Source of the DNA: an uncultured Bacilli bacterium
GTDB lineage: Bacteria; Bacillota_I; Bacilli_A; RF39; UBA660
Direction of reading: 5' to 3'
DNA length: 64,000 bases
Assembly: GCA_934155645.1 (NCBI GenBank)
Contig: CAKPHC010000005.1
Coordinates: 75,819-139,818, forward strand
Part shown: positions 7,466 to 16,399 of the stretch, one piece after another
Layout of the letters: every line of letters starts with the position of its first letter
How positions within the stretch are numbered: position 1 is the first letter of the stretch
Notes under the pieces: model-generated
What the model saw: only the letters and a program-made list of their open reading frames with translations
Databases searched by the model: none
Told to the model about the DNA's origin: nothing
Position numbers and translations under genes: made by a program

Positions 7466-8134
7466 TTATTTAAACTGAGCAGCGTTGTTATTTAAGACAG
7501 TTTCTTGAGAATGCATTTGATAATTTTGAATATCATTTAATTGATGAACACTATTTACAACTGCTTGTTGCTCATCGAGTGTTGTTTTTGCAACTGTTCT
7601 CAATGAGTGGTTTAAAAATAAATCCACTTCTTCAGATAATGAAGAATAGGTAGCACCGTTTTTATATCTAAATTGTTTTTCCTCTGCTACACCATACTTA
7701 TCATAAATTTTATTACCCAACTCATTAATTGTTCTTTTAGTAAAATCTCCAAAATAACTAGATTTTTTACCATCTTTTAATTCTTCTATTAGATTATCTA
7801 CCATTTGATATTTATTTCTTGCCACATCACCAATATCAGGGCGAAGATTTCCTTCACTACTGACAAGTTCATCTAAAACAACTTCGGTAGCTTTATCAAA
7901 AACATCGGCATATCGAATAGCACCATATTCGTAATTTTTCTTTAAAATTGGAATAATTTCTTTAGGTGATAGTTCATAACCCTCTCTTTTAGTTATTTTG
8001 CATATTGTAAAACTCAAATCTTCCAATTCGTTCATACGACGCATATTATCAGGGTTAATTTCCCTTTTCATAGATTCATCTAAAGCTCTATATGAATCAG
8101 TATAACTTCTTAATACTTGTAATTCTTCATCCAT
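7466..8134 (-). CDS. Hypothetical soluble helical protein
   Basis: I do not recognise this protein. With the ATG at 8132-8134 it has 222 residues. That start is preferred over one 13 codons upstream because AGGAGG sits nine bases before it. The protein is hydrophilic, apparently all-helical, and rich in Glu, Lys and Asn, with no signal peptide or membrane segment. It ends in a Gln/Asn-rich tail. No catalytic motif is visible. It has its own promoter and terminator and runs against all neighbouring genes. It sits between the surface locus and rpsF and may belong to the same insertion. Confidence 0.65.
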   Translation of the reverse strand: MDEELQVLRSYTDSYRALDESMKREINPDNMRRMNELEDLSFTICKITKREGYELSPKEIIPILKKNYEYGAIRYADVFDKATEVVLDELVSSEGNLRPDIGDVARNKYQMVDNLIEELKDGKKSSYFGDFTKRTINELGNKIYDKYGVAEEKQFRYKNGATYSSLSEEVDLFLNHSLRTVAKTTLDEQQAVVNSVHQLNDIQNYQMHSQETVLNNNAAQFK

Positions 8135-8155
8135 AATAATGCGCCTCCTATTGCC

Positions 8156-8184
8156 ATTATAAATTTTAATCAATTAAAAATCAA
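8156..8184 (-). promoter_or_regulatory. Promoter of the minus-strand unknown gene
   Basis: On the minus strand TTGATT (8179-8184) and TATAAT (8156-8161) are spaced by 17 bases, about 20 bases upstream of the chosen ATG. Confidence 0.7.
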
Positions 8185-8281
8185 TGTAATAACTAAAAAA
8201 AGGTAAGACATTTACATTAATCAATTTAAATTTTACTCTTATTTTTAAGAGAAACAGTAAGATAAATATTAAAAAAACTTA

Positions 8282-8310
8282 TAGACAAAATAAAATATAT
8301 TTGTTATACT
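8282..8310 (+). promoter_or_regulatory. rpsF operon promoter
   Basis: TAGACA (8282-8287) and TATACT (8305-8310) are 17 bases apart. A TG two bases before the -10 gives an extended -10 element (TGTTATACT). Confidence 0.75.
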
Positions 8311-8370
8311 ACTTGCGAGTATTTAGGTACTCCTTGCTTCATTCTCGTAATGAGGCCATAAGTCCAAGAG
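8311..8370 (+). promoter_or_regulatory. Structured rpsF mRNA leader, candidate S6:S18 binding element
   Basis: The leader can fold into CTTG (8312-8315) pairing with CAAG (8365-8368). This encloses GAGTA-TTTAGG-TACTC (8317-8332) and an 8-bp hairpin starting GCTTCATT (8336-8356). It sits between promoter and ribosome-binding site, where Firmicutes rpsF operons carry an autoregulatory S6:S18 leader. I assign it by position and foldability, not by matching the covariance model. Confidence 0.45.
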
Positions 8371-8383
8371 GAGGTGTAGAAAA

Positions 8384-8671
8384 ATGAATAAATATGAAAT
8401 TATGTTCATTGTAAAACCAGATCTAGAAGAATCTAATATTAAAGCTGTAGTTGATTCAATGAAAAAAGTTGTTGAAGCTGAAGGGGCTAAAATATTAGAA
8501 ATAAAAGAAATGGGTCAAAGAGAACTTGCTTACGAAATCAATAAATACAAAATGGGATATTATTTCTTATTCGTAATTGAGTCAGATCATAGCACAGTTA
8601 AAGAATTTGATCGTGTTGCATTAATCAATGAAAATATCATTCGTCATTTAATCGTTAAAGTTGATGAATAA
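8384..8671 (+). CDS. rpsF: 30S ribosomal protein S6
   Basis: The 95-residue protein starts MNKYEIMFIVKPDLEE and contains GQRELAYEINKYKMGYYFL, the classic S6 pattern, at normal family length. S6 binds the central domain of 16S rRNA together with S18, which is encoded two genes downstream. The ATG follows AAGAGGAGGTG. It leads the rpsF-ssb-rpsR operon, whose order is conserved in Bacillota, and is preceded by a structured leader that could mediate feedback by S6:S18. Confidence 0.97.
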   Translation: MNKYEIMFIVKPDLEESNIKAVVDSMKKVVEAEGAKILEIKEMGQRELAYEINKYKMGYYFLFVIESDHSTVKEFDRVALINENIIRHLIVKVDE

Positions 8672-8690
8672 TAAAGAATAGGAGATTGTT

Positions 8691-9152
8691 ATGAATAAAG
8701 TATTTTTAATAGGAAGATTAACAAGAGATCCTGAATTAAGATATACAAGTTCTAATTTACCTGTTGCAACATTCAGTTTAGCAGTAAATAGAAACTTTAC
8801 AAGTCAATCAGGAGAAAGAGAAACAGACTTTATTAATATTGTAGTTTGGAGAAAGCAAGCTGAAAATATTAAAAATTACTTAACTCAAGGAAGCCAAGTT
8901 GCTGTTGATGGACGTATTCAAACAAGAACATACGATGGTGAAGATGGCAAAAAGAGATATATTACTGAAGTAATAGCAGATAACGTTCAATTCTTAGATA
9001 CTAAGAGTTCAAGAGAAAATGCTAGTGCTTCTACAAGTGATGTAACTCCAAGTGATTTTTCAGACAGCATGCCAACTACAAGTGTTAAGAACGATCCTTT
9101 CTCAGATTTCGGTTCAAGTATTGAAATCAATGATGACGAATTACCATTCTAA
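8691..9152 (+). CDS. ssb: Single-stranded DNA-binding protein
   Basis: The 153-residue protein has an N-terminal OB fold (about 1-105; NKVFLIGRLTRDPELRYT, TDFINIVVWRKQAENI) and a Ser/Thr/Asp-rich linker. It ends in DDELPF, the acidic tip that recruits replication and repair partners. It coats single-stranded DNA at forks and repair sites. It lies between rpsF and rpsR with short gaps of 19 and 15 bases, so it is in the same operon. Confidence 0.97.
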   Translation: MNKVFLIGRLTRDPELRYTSSNLPVATFSLAVNRNFTSQSGERETDFINIVVWRKQAENIKNYLTQGSQVAVDGRIQTRTYDGEDGKKRYITEVIADNVQFLDTKSSRENASASTSDVTPSDFSDSMPTTSVKNDPFSDFGSSIEINDDELPF

Positions 9153-9167
9153 GAAGGAGGATTTACA

Positions 9168-9383
9168 ATGGCAGAATTTTTTAGAAAAAAGAAAAAAGTT
9201 TGCTACATGTGTACAGGAAAAAATATAGATTATAAAGATGTTGAAACTTTAAAAAGATATATTAACGAAAGAGGTAAAATTTTACCTAGACGTGTTACTG
9301 GAGCATGTGCAAAACATCAAAGACATATAGCAGAACAAATTAAAAGAGCAAGAGCTATTGCTTTATTACCATATACAAAGTAA
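9168..9383 (+). CDS. rpsR: 30S ribosomal protein S18, cysteine-containing form
   Basis: The 71-residue protein has the S18 core (KRYINERGKILPRRVTGACA, QRHIAEQIKRARAIALLPY). The N-terminus contains CYMC and a further Cys near residue 46, as in zinc-binding (C+) forms. It is the S6 partner in the 30S platform. It starts 15 bases after ssb behind AAGGAGG and is followed by a strong terminator. Confidence 0.96.
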   Translation: MAEFFRKKKKVCYMCTGKNIDYKDVETLKRYINERGKILPRRVTGACAKHQRHIAEQIKRARAIALLPYTK

Positions 9384-9410
9384 GAGGGTACAAATGTATC
9401 TTCTTTTTTT
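9382..9410 (+). terminator. Terminator of the rpsF-ssb-rpsR operon
   Basis: A 10-bp stem AAGAGGGTAC / GTATCTTCTT (G-U pairs included) with an AAAT loop is followed by a T run directly behind the rpsR stop. Confidence 0.85.
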
Positions 9411-9459
9411 AATCTTTACGTAAATTTTATTATTTTTAATAATTATTTCTTTTGTAATA

Positions 9460-9489
9460 TTGAAGGTTTAATAATAATGGTGTTATACT
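9460..9489 (+). promoter_or_regulatory. Promoter of divIC
   Basis: TTGAAG (9460-9465) and TATACT (9484-9489) are separated by 18 bases, with TGT giving an extended -10. Confidence 0.6.
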
Positions 9490-9513
9490 TAAAATGGTAA
9501 GGTAGGTGATAAT

Positions 9514-9834
9514 ATGACAAGTAATAAGAAAATCAGAAAAAAAGCTAAAAAACAAACATTTAGACTTCTAATTTTTGGTGTTGCATGTTTATTTGTTATA
9601 GGTACTATTTTAACTACCCTTACTAAAGTTTGGCTTGATATTTATTCAAAGTACAAAGAAAAAGCTGAATTAGAAAAAAAGATACTTGCCTTGAAAACAG
9701 AAGAAGAAGAATTAACTGTTGATGTAGAACGCTTACAGGACCCTGAATATATTGCTAGATATTTAAGAGAAAAGTATTTTTATTCTAAAAATGGTGAATA
9801 TATAATAAGAATTCCAGAAGAGAGTAAAAAATAA
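9514..9834 (+). CDS. divIC: Septum formation protein DivIC/FtsB-like
   Basis: The 106-residue bitopic protein has a basic cytoplasmic tail (1-15), one transmembrane helix (about 18-40), a coiled coil (about 45-75), then LQDPEYIARYLREKYFYS and GEYIIRIPE. This C-terminal signature marks the DivIC/FtsB septum initiator family. In the division complex the family bridges FtsL and FtsQ/DivIB. The position shortly upstream of tilS and ftsH matches the Bacillus order (divIC-tilS-ftsH), which supports divIC rather than ftsL. Confidence 0.85.
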   Translation: MTSNKKIRKKAKKQTFRLLIFGVACLFVIGTILTTLTKVWLDIYSKYKEKAELEKKILALKTEEEELTVDVERLQDPEYIARYLREKYFYSKNGEYIIRIPEESKK

Positions 9835-9897
9835 TGCTCTTTTCTTTATTTTGTGTTATTATAGCATAATGACAAATATTATTAGGAGATGATTATA

Positions 9898-11223
9898 TTG
9901 AATAAAGTCTATGATTATTTAATCAACGAAATAAAACTTGGCAATAATGATACAATTGTAGTTGGTTGTTCTGGCGGACCTGATTCTATGGCTCTTATGT
10001 ATATATTAATGGATATAAGGAAAAAAATTGATATAAAAATCATTTGTGCACATGTAAATCACAATGTTCGAATAGAAAGTAAAGAGGAAGAAAAATTTTT
10101 ACAAGAGTACTGTGATGCGAACGATATTGCCTTTGAAGCGATGACGATTGAAAAATATGGTGATGATAATTTTCATAATCAAGCAAGAAAAATTAGATAT
10201 CAATTTTTTGATGAAATTATTGAAAAATACAACGCAAAGTACTTAATGACTGCTCATCACGGCGATGACTTAATGGAAACAATACTAATGAGAATAGTAC
10301 GTGGTTCAACATTGAAAGGCTATGCAGGTTTTGAAAAAAAAGTTGAAAAAGATAATTATACATTAGTAAGGCCACTTATATTTGTAACCAAACAAGAACT
10401 AGAAGATTTCGATAAAGAAAAGAACATTCCTTATGTTATAGATAAATCAAATTTTAAGGGAAAATATACTAGAAATAGATACCGTAAAACAGTATTACCA
10501 TTTTTAAAAGAAGAAGACCCTAATGTTCACAATAAATTTTTAAAATTTAGCGATACATTAATTGAATATAATAATTATATTGACAAAGTATTAAAACGTG
10601 AAATAAATCGAGTATATAAAGATAATGTCATTGATATAGACTTGTTTTTAGAAAACGACTTATTAATTCAAAAGAAAATTATTTTCTATATATTTGAACA
10701 CTTGTATCAAGATGATTTGTACCAAATAAATATGACTCATGTTATGGAAGTAATTAACTTAATGAATTCAAAGCACTCCAATTCTAGTATTAATCTTCCA
10801 GGTAATTATAAGGCTATAAAGGCATATAACGAATTAAAGATTTCTGAAGAAATAGATTTTATTAATAATTATGAAGTTGAAATTAATGAATATGTTGAAT
10901 TACCAAACAATCATACAATAAAACGTGTAGATGAGGAAGAAAAAAATGACAATAATGTTTGCAGATTGTTAACTAACGAAATAACATTACCTCTATATGT
11001 AAGAACTCGTACATTAGGTGATAAAATGCTATTAAAAAAACTAAATGGGAAAAAAAAATTAAAAGATATTTTTATAGACGCAAAAGTACCAATAAATGAA
11101 CGAGACTCATGGCCTGTAGTAGTTGATAGTAAAAATCAAATACTATGGATTCCAGGTATTAAAAAGTCTAAATTTTCTAAACAAAAGAATGAAAACTATG
11201 ATATAATATTGAAATATAACTAA
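9898..11223 (+). CDS. tilS: tRNA(Ile)-lysidine synthase
   Basis: TilS ligates lysine to C34 of tRNA-Ile(CAU), which changes its decoding from AUG to AUA. The N-terminal PP-loop ATPase motif SGGPDS is at residues 25-30, followed by CAHVNHNVR and TAHHGDDLMETILMR. The C-terminal substrate-binding region has VRTRTLGDKM and SWPVVVD-WIPGI. I choose the TTG at 9898, nine bases after AGGAG, giving 441 residues. The ATG at 9889 touches the Shine-Dalgarno sequence and is less likely. An AT-rich genome using ATA codons needs this enzyme. It is followed by ftsH after 13 bases, as in Bacillus apart from the absence of hprT. Confidence 0.93.
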   Translation: MNKVYDYLINEIKLGNNDTIVVGCSGGPDSMALMYILMDIRKKIDIKIICAHVNHNVRIESKEEEKFLQEYCDANDIAFEAMTIEKYGDDNFHNQARKIRYQFFDEIIEKYNAKYLMTAHHGDDLMETILMRIVRGSTLKGYAGFEKKVEKDNYTLVRPLIFVTKQELEDFDKEKNIPYVIDKSNFKGKYTRNRYRKTVLPFLKEEDPNVHNKFLKFSDTLIEYNNYIDKVLKREINRVYKDNVIDIDLFLENDLLIQKKIIFYIFEHLYQDDLYQINMTHVMEVINLMNSKHSNSSINLPGNYKAIKAYNELKISEEIDFINNYEVEINEYVELPNNHTIKRVDEEEKNDNNVCRLLTNEITLPLYVRTRTLGDKMLLKKLNGKKKLKDIFIDAKVPINERDSWPVVVDSKNQILWIPGIKKSKFSKQKNENYDIILKYN

Positions 11224-11236
11224 CAAGGAGGATTTT

Positions 11237-13195
11237 ATGAATAAAAAGAACATAAAAAGAGGATTGATTCCATATGTATTTTTAGTTTTATTAATACTTG
11301 GCATCTATTATGTATACAACGTTGTTAATGAAAAAATAAACCCATTTACATATGATCAATTTATTAATGAGTTAAATAAAAATAATATTACAGAAATAAC
11401 TATAGTACCAAAAGAACGTGCTAGTGTATATGAAATATCTGGTAAATTAAAAGGATATTCTGATAAAGAAATATTCTATGTAAAAGCACCTTTATCAGAC
11501 TCTGTTATTAAAAATATAATTACAAACGAAGATGAGTTAGGATTTAAAATAACAACAGAAGCAGACCCTGATTCAAGTTCGTTACTATACATTGTAATTA
11601 ATGTGTTACCAATGGTAATATTGATTGGCGGAGCTTTCTTCATTTTTTCAAAACAAATGGGAAGTGCTGGAAAATCAATGGATTTTGGTAAGAGTAAAGC
11701 AAGACTTAATGACGAAAAAAATAAAGTTACATTTAAAGATGTTGCAGGATTAAAAGAAGAAAAAGAAGAAGTAAAAGAATTAATCGATTTCTTAAAGAAT
11801 CCTAAAAGATTCCAAAAATTAGGGGCCAGAATTCCTAAAGGAGTTTTATTAGTAGGACCTCCTGGAACAGGTAAGACATTATTAGCAAAGGCTGTAGCAG
11901 GAGAAGCAAATGTTCCTTTCTATTACATAAGTGGTTCTGATTTCGTAGAACTATTCGTAGGTGTAGGTGCATCTCGTGTAAGAGACATGTTTAAACAAGC
12001 TAAACATAATGCTCCATGTTTGATATTTATTGACGAAATAGATGCAGTTGGACGTCAAAGAGGTACTGGTTTGGGTGGAGGACATGATGAAAGAGAACAA
12101 ACACTAAACCAATTATTAACTGAAATGGATGGATTTGGTGCTAACGAAGGAATAATTATTATTGCTGCTACAAATAGAGCGGATGTATTAGACCCAGCAT
12201 TATTAAGACCAGGAAGATTTGATAGACAAGTAACAGTTAACTTACCTGATATAAAAGGAAGAGAAGAAATACTTGCTGTTCATGCAAAAAACAAAATATT
12301 AGCTCCTTCTGTTAAATTAAGTAATTTAGCAAAAAGGACACCAGGTTTCAGTGGAGCTGATCTTGAAAACTTATTAAATGAAGCAGCATTACTTGCAGTA
12401 AGACGTAACAAAGATGCAATTACAATGAGTGAAATAGATGAAGCAACTGACCGTGTATTAATGGGACCTGCAAAAGTAAGTAAAAAATATACTGAACAAG
12501 AAAAGAAAATGGTTGCATATCATGAAGCTGGACACGTCGTTTTAGGATTAAAATTAGATGATGCTAACGATGTACAAAAAGTTACAATAATTCCAAGAAG
12601 CTACGCTGGTGGATATGCAATGATGATTCCAAAAGAAGAAAAGTATACTTCTACAAAGAAAGAATTATTAGAAAGAATAACTGGACTACTAGGTGGTCGT
12701 GTTTCAGAAGAATTAAACTTTGGCGAAATAACTACTGGAGCTCATAACGATTTTGAAAAGGCAACAAAAATAGCAAGAAGTATGGTAACTGAATATGGTA
12801 TGAGTGATTTAGGGCCTGTTCAATTAGAACAACAAGAAGGCGGAGTGTTCTTAGGGCGTGATTACAATAAAACAAGAAATTTCTCTAACGAAGTAGCACA
12901 TGAAATAGACTTAGAAATGAGAAAAATTATTGATGAATGTTATAAAAAAGCAAAAGAAATATTGAGTCAAAACGAAGATTTAGTAAAATTAATTGCGGAT
13001 GCATTATTAGAACATGAAACATTAACAAAAGAACAAATCGAATACTTGGCAGAACATAAAGAAATGCCAAAAGAAGAACCTAGTTTCGAAAATTACAGTA
13101 TGACAGAATTAAGAATGATGGCTAAAGAAAAAGGTATCAAAGGTTATACTAAAATGACTAAAGAAGAAATCATTGAAGAACTTAAGAAAGATTAA
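11237..13195 (+). CDS. ftsH: ATP-dependent membrane zinc metalloprotease FtsH with SAP-like tail
   Basis: FtsH degrades membrane and short-lived cytosolic proteins. This 652-residue copy has two N-terminal transmembrane helices (about 13-31 and 113-135) flanking a small extracytoplasmic domain. The AAA module has Walker A GPPGTGKT (207-214) and Walker B FIDEIDAVG. The zinc peptidase motif HEAGH is at about 429-433. The last 34 residues are unusual. YSMTELRMMAKEKGIKGYT followed by KMTKEEIIEELKK resembles a SAP or Rho-N helix-extended-loop-helix, a fold usually linked to nucleic acids and not part of typical FtsH. It is preceded by AAGGAGG. Confidence 0.95.
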   Translation: MNKKNIKRGLIPYVFLVLLILGIYYVYNVVNEKINPFTYDQFINELNKNNITEITIVPKERASVYEISGKLKGYSDKEIFYVKAPLSDSVIKNIITNEDELGFKITTEADPDSSSLLYIVINVLPMVILIGGAFFIFSKQMGSAGKSMDFGKSKARLNDEKNKVTFKDVAGLKEEKEEVKELIDFLKNPKRFQKLGARIPKGVLLVGPPGTGKTLLAKAVAGEANVPFYYISGSDFVELFVGVGASRVRDMFKQAKHNAPCLIFIDEIDAVGRQRGTGLGGGHDEREQTLNQLLTEMDGFGANEGIIIIAATNRADVLDPALLRPGRFDRQVTVNLPDIKGREEILAVHAKNKILAPSVKLSNLAKRTPGFSGADLENLLNEAALLAVRRNKDAITMSEIDEATDRVLMGPAKVSKKYTEQEKKMVAYHEAGHVVLGLKLDDANDVQKVTIIPRSYAGGYAMMIPKEEKYTSTKKELLERITGLLGGRVSEELNFGEITTGAHNDFEKATKIARSMVTEYGMSDLGPVQLEQQEGGVFLGRDYNKTRNFSNEVAHEIDLEMRKIIDECYKKAKEILSQNEDLVKLIADALLEHETLTKEQIEYLAEHKEMPKEEPSFENYSMTELRMMAKEKGIKGYTKMTKEEIIEELKKD

Positions 13196-13209
13196 GTTCT
13201 TTTCTTTTG
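13178..13209 (+). terminator. Terminator after ftsH
   Basis: GAACTTAA-GAAAGA-TTAAGTTC, followed by a T-rich run, overlaps the ftsH stop codon. Confidence 0.75.
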
Positions 13210-13238
13210 TTGTGTAAAACAAAAAATAGTGTTATAAT
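13210..13238 (+). promoter_or_regulatory. Promoter of the dusB-RDD-lysS operon
   Basis: TTGTGT (13210-13215) and TATAAT (13233-13238) are spaced by 17 bases, 19 bases before the dusB start. Confidence 0.7.
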
Positions 13239-13256
13239 CAGTGCCAGGTGATTTTT

Positions 13257-14234
13257 ATGTGGAAAATCGGTAACGTAGAGATTAAAAATCAAATAGTTTT
13301 AGCCCCTATGGCAGGTATATGTAATTCAAGTTTCAGAAGAATTGCTAAAGAAATGGGAGCGGGATTAATCTATGCTGAAATGGTAAGTGATAAGGCAATA
13401 TTTTATAATAATAAAAAGACTATTGATATGTTACAAATGACGGAAGAAGAGCGACCCATTTCACAACAAATATTTGGTAGTGATAAAGAATCGTTTGTAG
13501 AAGCTGCAAAGTATATTTACGAGAATATGCATCCAGATATTATTGATATAAACATGGGGTGTCCTGTTCCTAAAGTAGCCGTAAGAGCTCAAGCAGGAGC
13601 AGCATTATTAAAAAATCCAGAAAAGATTAGTGAAATAGTTAAAGCTGTAGTAGAATCTGTCCCAGTTCCTGTTACGGTAAAAATAAGAAGCGGCTGGGAT
13701 AGTAATAATATTAATGCTGTAGAAGTAGCTCAAATATGTGAAAGTGCTGGTGCTAGTGCTATATGTGTTCATGGAAGAACAAGGAGTCAAGGATATAGTG
13801 GACATGCAGATTGGAATATAATAAAAAAAGTAAAAGAATCCGTTTCTATACCAGTAATAGGAAATGGTGATATAACTGACGTGTATTCAGCCAAAAAAAT
13901 GTTGGATGAAACAAAATGTGATGCAATAATGATTGGTAGAGCTCTTTTAGGAAATCCATGGCTAATAAAAGAAACTTTGGAATACTTAGAGACTGGTAAG
14001 AAACCATCTCCAGTTTCTCCTATAGATAAAATAGATATGTGTCTAAAACATTTAAAATATTTATTAGAAGTGAAAGACGAAAAATTAGCTGTATTAGAAA
14101 TAAGAAATCATGTTGCCTGGTATTTAAAGGGCCTTCCTAAATCAAGTGAAATTAAAAATAAAATATATCAAACTAAGAACATTAATGATATAATTAATAT
14201 ATTAAATGAATATAAGAAAGATTTTGAGGATTAA
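13257..14234 (+). CDS. dusB: tRNA-dihydrouridine synthase, DusB type
   Basis: This is an FMN-dependent enzyme that reduces specific uridines in tRNA to dihydrouridine. The TIM barrel shows LAPMAGICNSSFRRIA at the start, the catalytic-cysteine motif NMGCPVPKV, VKIRSGWD, HGRTRSQGYSG, IPVIGNGDI and IMIGRALLGNPWL. The ATG at 13257 is chosen because AGGTG lies six bases upstream, and the GTG at 13248 overlaps that signal. This gives 325 residues, normal for the family. The gene lies upstream of lysS as in Bacillus (yacF-lysS), and an RDD gene sits between them. Confidence 0.92.
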   Translation: MWKIGNVEIKNQIVLAPMAGICNSSFRRIAKEMGAGLIYAEMVSDKAIFYNNKKTIDMLQMTEEERPISQQIFGSDKESFVEAAKYIYENMHPDIIDINMGCPVPKVAVRAQAGAALLKNPEKISEIVKAVVESVPVPVTVKIRSGWDSNNINAVEVAQICESAGASAICVHGRTRSQGYSGHADWNIIKKVKESVSIPVIGNGDITDVYSAKKMLDETKCDAIMIGRALLGNPWLIKETLEYLETGKKPSPVSPIDKIDMCLKHLKYLLEVKDEKLAVLEIRNHVAWYLKGLPKSSEIKNKIYQTKNINDIINILNEYKKDFED

Positions 14235-14237
14235 TTT

Positions 14238-14819
14238 ATGAAAAAAACATTTTTCAAAAGAATACTAGCATATCTTATTGACTGTATAATATTATTCTTT
14301 GCTTTATTAATAATTGGATTATTTATTCCAACATTTGGAAATACTAACGAACTTAATACTAGGTTAACAGACCTTTATGAGAAATATTCATCACAAGAAA
14401 TTACAATCAATGAATTTACTAAAGAAAGCCAAGATATTAATTATGACATAACAAAAGCAACTTATTTATCATCAATTGCAGGAATTGTAGTATATATACT
14501 TTACTTTGCAATATATCCGGTTTATAATAATGGACAAACTTTAGGTAAAAAACTCTTAAAAATTAAAGTGTTAAAAAATGATGATAAACCAGTTAATATT
14601 AATTCGTTATTTATCAGAAGCTTAATTCCATATGGAATTTTGATGAATTTAGTATTAGTAATCTTAATATTGTTTGTTAACAAAAGTGCATACATGAGCA
14701 TTAGCGGAGTTTTAAGTAGCATTCACATGTTTGTTTTAATTGCAACAATTATAGCGATGGCTGCTACCGGAAGAGGAATTCATGACTATTTAGCAAATAC
14801 TAAAGTAGAAGAAATATAG
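14238..14819 (+). CDS. RDD-family membrane protein
   Basis: This 193-residue membrane protein shows the RDD pattern FKRILAYLIDCIILF at the N-terminus and NNGQTLGKKLLKIKVL in the middle, with about four transmembrane helices. RDD proteins have no agreed general function, although some have been linked to ion transport. It starts three bases after the dusB stop and ends 15 bases before lysS, so all three are very likely co-transcribed. Confidence 0.8.
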   Translation: MKKTFFKRILAYLIDCIILFFALLIIGLFIPTFGNTNELNTRLTDLYEKYSSQEITINEFTKESQDINYDITKATYLSSIAGIVVYILYFAIYPVYNNGQTLGKKLLKIKVLKNDDKPVNINSLFIRSLIPYGILMNLVLVILILFVNKSAYMSISGVLSSIHMFVLIATIIAMAATGRGIHDYLANTKVEEI

Positions 14820-14834
14820 AATGGAGTGAAATAA

Positions 14835-16307
14835 ATGAGAGAATTTTCAGAACAAGAATTAGTTAGAAGAGAAAAAATAAATGATATCAAAAAAGTATGT
14901 AATCCATATCCTGAAAGATATGAAGTTACACACAGTTTAAAAGAAGCAAGTATGTTACCAGATGAAACAACAGGAGTAAGAGTTGCTGGGCGTATAGTAT
15001 TCATGAGAAAAATGGGTAAAATGAGTTTCATCAAATTAAGAGATATAGAAAGTGATTTACAAGTTTCAATAAAGATAGATTTAGTTGGCGAAGATAAGTA
15101 TTCTTTCTTTAAAGACAATATAGACGTAGGCGATTTTATTGGTGCTGAAGGTGAAATATTCACAACTCATACCGGTGAAAAAACTCTACGTGCTTCATCA
15201 TTTGAATTCTTAGGAAAAGCTTTAAAACCACTTCCTGAAAAATTTCATGGATTAACTGATTTGGAAGCCTGCTATAGAAATCGTTATGTAGATTTAATTA
15301 TGAATGAAGATACTAGATTACGTTTCATGACTAGAATTAGATTTATTAGAGAATTACGTAATTATCTTGATAATTTAGGATATATGGAAATAGAAACTCC
15401 AATCTTAAACAATAAAGCAAGTGGTGCTACAGCAAGACCTTTTAAAGCACATCATAATGCATTGGATTTAGATGTATATTTAAGAATAGCACCTGAAACA
15501 TATTTAAAAAGAGCAGTTGTTGGAGGAATACCAAAGGTATATGAAATAGCAAGATGCTTCAGAAATGAAGGAATGGATGCATCTCATTTACAAGATTTCA
15601 CAATGATTGAAGGATACCAAGCTTACTTTAATTATGAAGACAACATGAAGTTTATTCAAAAAATGTTACAAACAATAATCATGAATATTTTTGGGACACT
15701 AACAATTAAATTTGGTGATAAAGAAATAGATATGAGTGGTGATTGGGGTCGTGTATCTTTCCGTGAGTTATTAATTAAATATGCAAATATTGACATAGAA
15801 GTAGAAAATACAAAAGAAAAATTATTAGCTAAAATTCTAGAAAACAAAATAGAAGTAGAAAGTGAAACTCCAATTGAAAACTTGGGATTTGGTAACTTAG
15901 TAGATGTATTATATAAGAAAGTAGCTAGACCTCATATGTTAGGACCTGTATATTTAACTGAACATCCTACAAGCCTATCTCCTCTTGCAAGAAGTAATGA
16001 TGAACGTCCAGAAATCAGCGACCGTTTCCAATTAGTTATTAATGGTGCTGAAATAGTTAATGGATATTCAGAATTAGTTGACCCTCAAGAACAAGAAAAG
16101 AGATTATTAGAACAAGCTGTTTTAAAAGCTGGCGGTGACGAAGAAGCTATGGAAATGGATTATGACTACATAGGTGCTATGGAATATGGAATGCCACCTA
16201 TCTCAGGTTGGGGCATGGGAATTGATCGATTAATTCAATTATTAACAAACAGCGAAAATATAAAAGACGTTGTTATGTTCCCTCTAATGAGACCATTAGA
16301 TAAATAA
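14835..16307 (+). CDS. lysS: Lysyl-tRNA synthetase, class II
   Basis: This 490-residue cytosolic enzyme charges tRNA-Lys. It has an N-terminal OB anticodon-binding domain (about 50-150; VRVAGRIVFMRKMGKMSF) and a class II catalytic core with motif 2 (CFRNEGMDASHLQDFTMIE) and motif 3 (GWGMGIDRL). LysRS-specific YMEIETPIL and TARPF are present. The ATG follows GGAGTG. It is the last gene of the dusB-RDD-lysS unit and is closed by a strong terminator. Confidence 0.97.
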   Translation: MREFSEQELVRREKINDIKKVCNPYPERYEVTHSLKEASMLPDETTGVRVAGRIVFMRKMGKMSFIKLRDIESDLQVSIKIDLVGEDKYSFFKDNIDVGDFIGAEGEIFTTHTGEKTLRASSFEFLGKALKPLPEKFHGLTDLEACYRNRYVDLIMNEDTRLRFMTRIRFIRELRNYLDNLGYMEIETPILNNKASGATARPFKAHHNALDLDVYLRIAPETYLKRAVVGGIPKVYEIARCFRNEGMDASHLQDFTMIEGYQAYFNYEDNMKFIQKMLQTIIMNIFGTLTIKFGDKEIDMSGDWGRVSFRELLIKYANIDIEVENTKEKLLAKILENKIEVESETPIENLGFGNLVDVLYKKVARPHMLGPVYLTEHPTSLSPLARSNDERPEISDRFQLVINGAEIVNGYSELVDPQEQEKRLLEQAVLKAGGDEEAMEMDYDYIGAMEYGMPPISGWGMGIDRLIQLLTNSENIKDVVMFPLMRPLDK

Positions 16308-16315
16308 TATAATAC

Positions 16316-16346
16316 AAAGAGTTGTTGATATAACAACTCTTTTTTC
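16316..16346 (+). terminator. Terminator after lysS
   Basis: AGAGTTGTT-GATAT-AACAACTCT, a perfect 9-bp stem, is followed by six T residues. Confidence 0.88.
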
Positions 16347-16399
16347 TTGATTTATCCATCGAAATATAAAGAAAATAAGGTGAAATTTGGTATAAAAAC

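Noticed and set aside
9889..9900. ATG at 9889 as the tilS start.
   Set aside because: It abuts the AGGAG signal with no spacing. The TTG at 9898 has a normal nine-base spacing and keeps all conserved residues.
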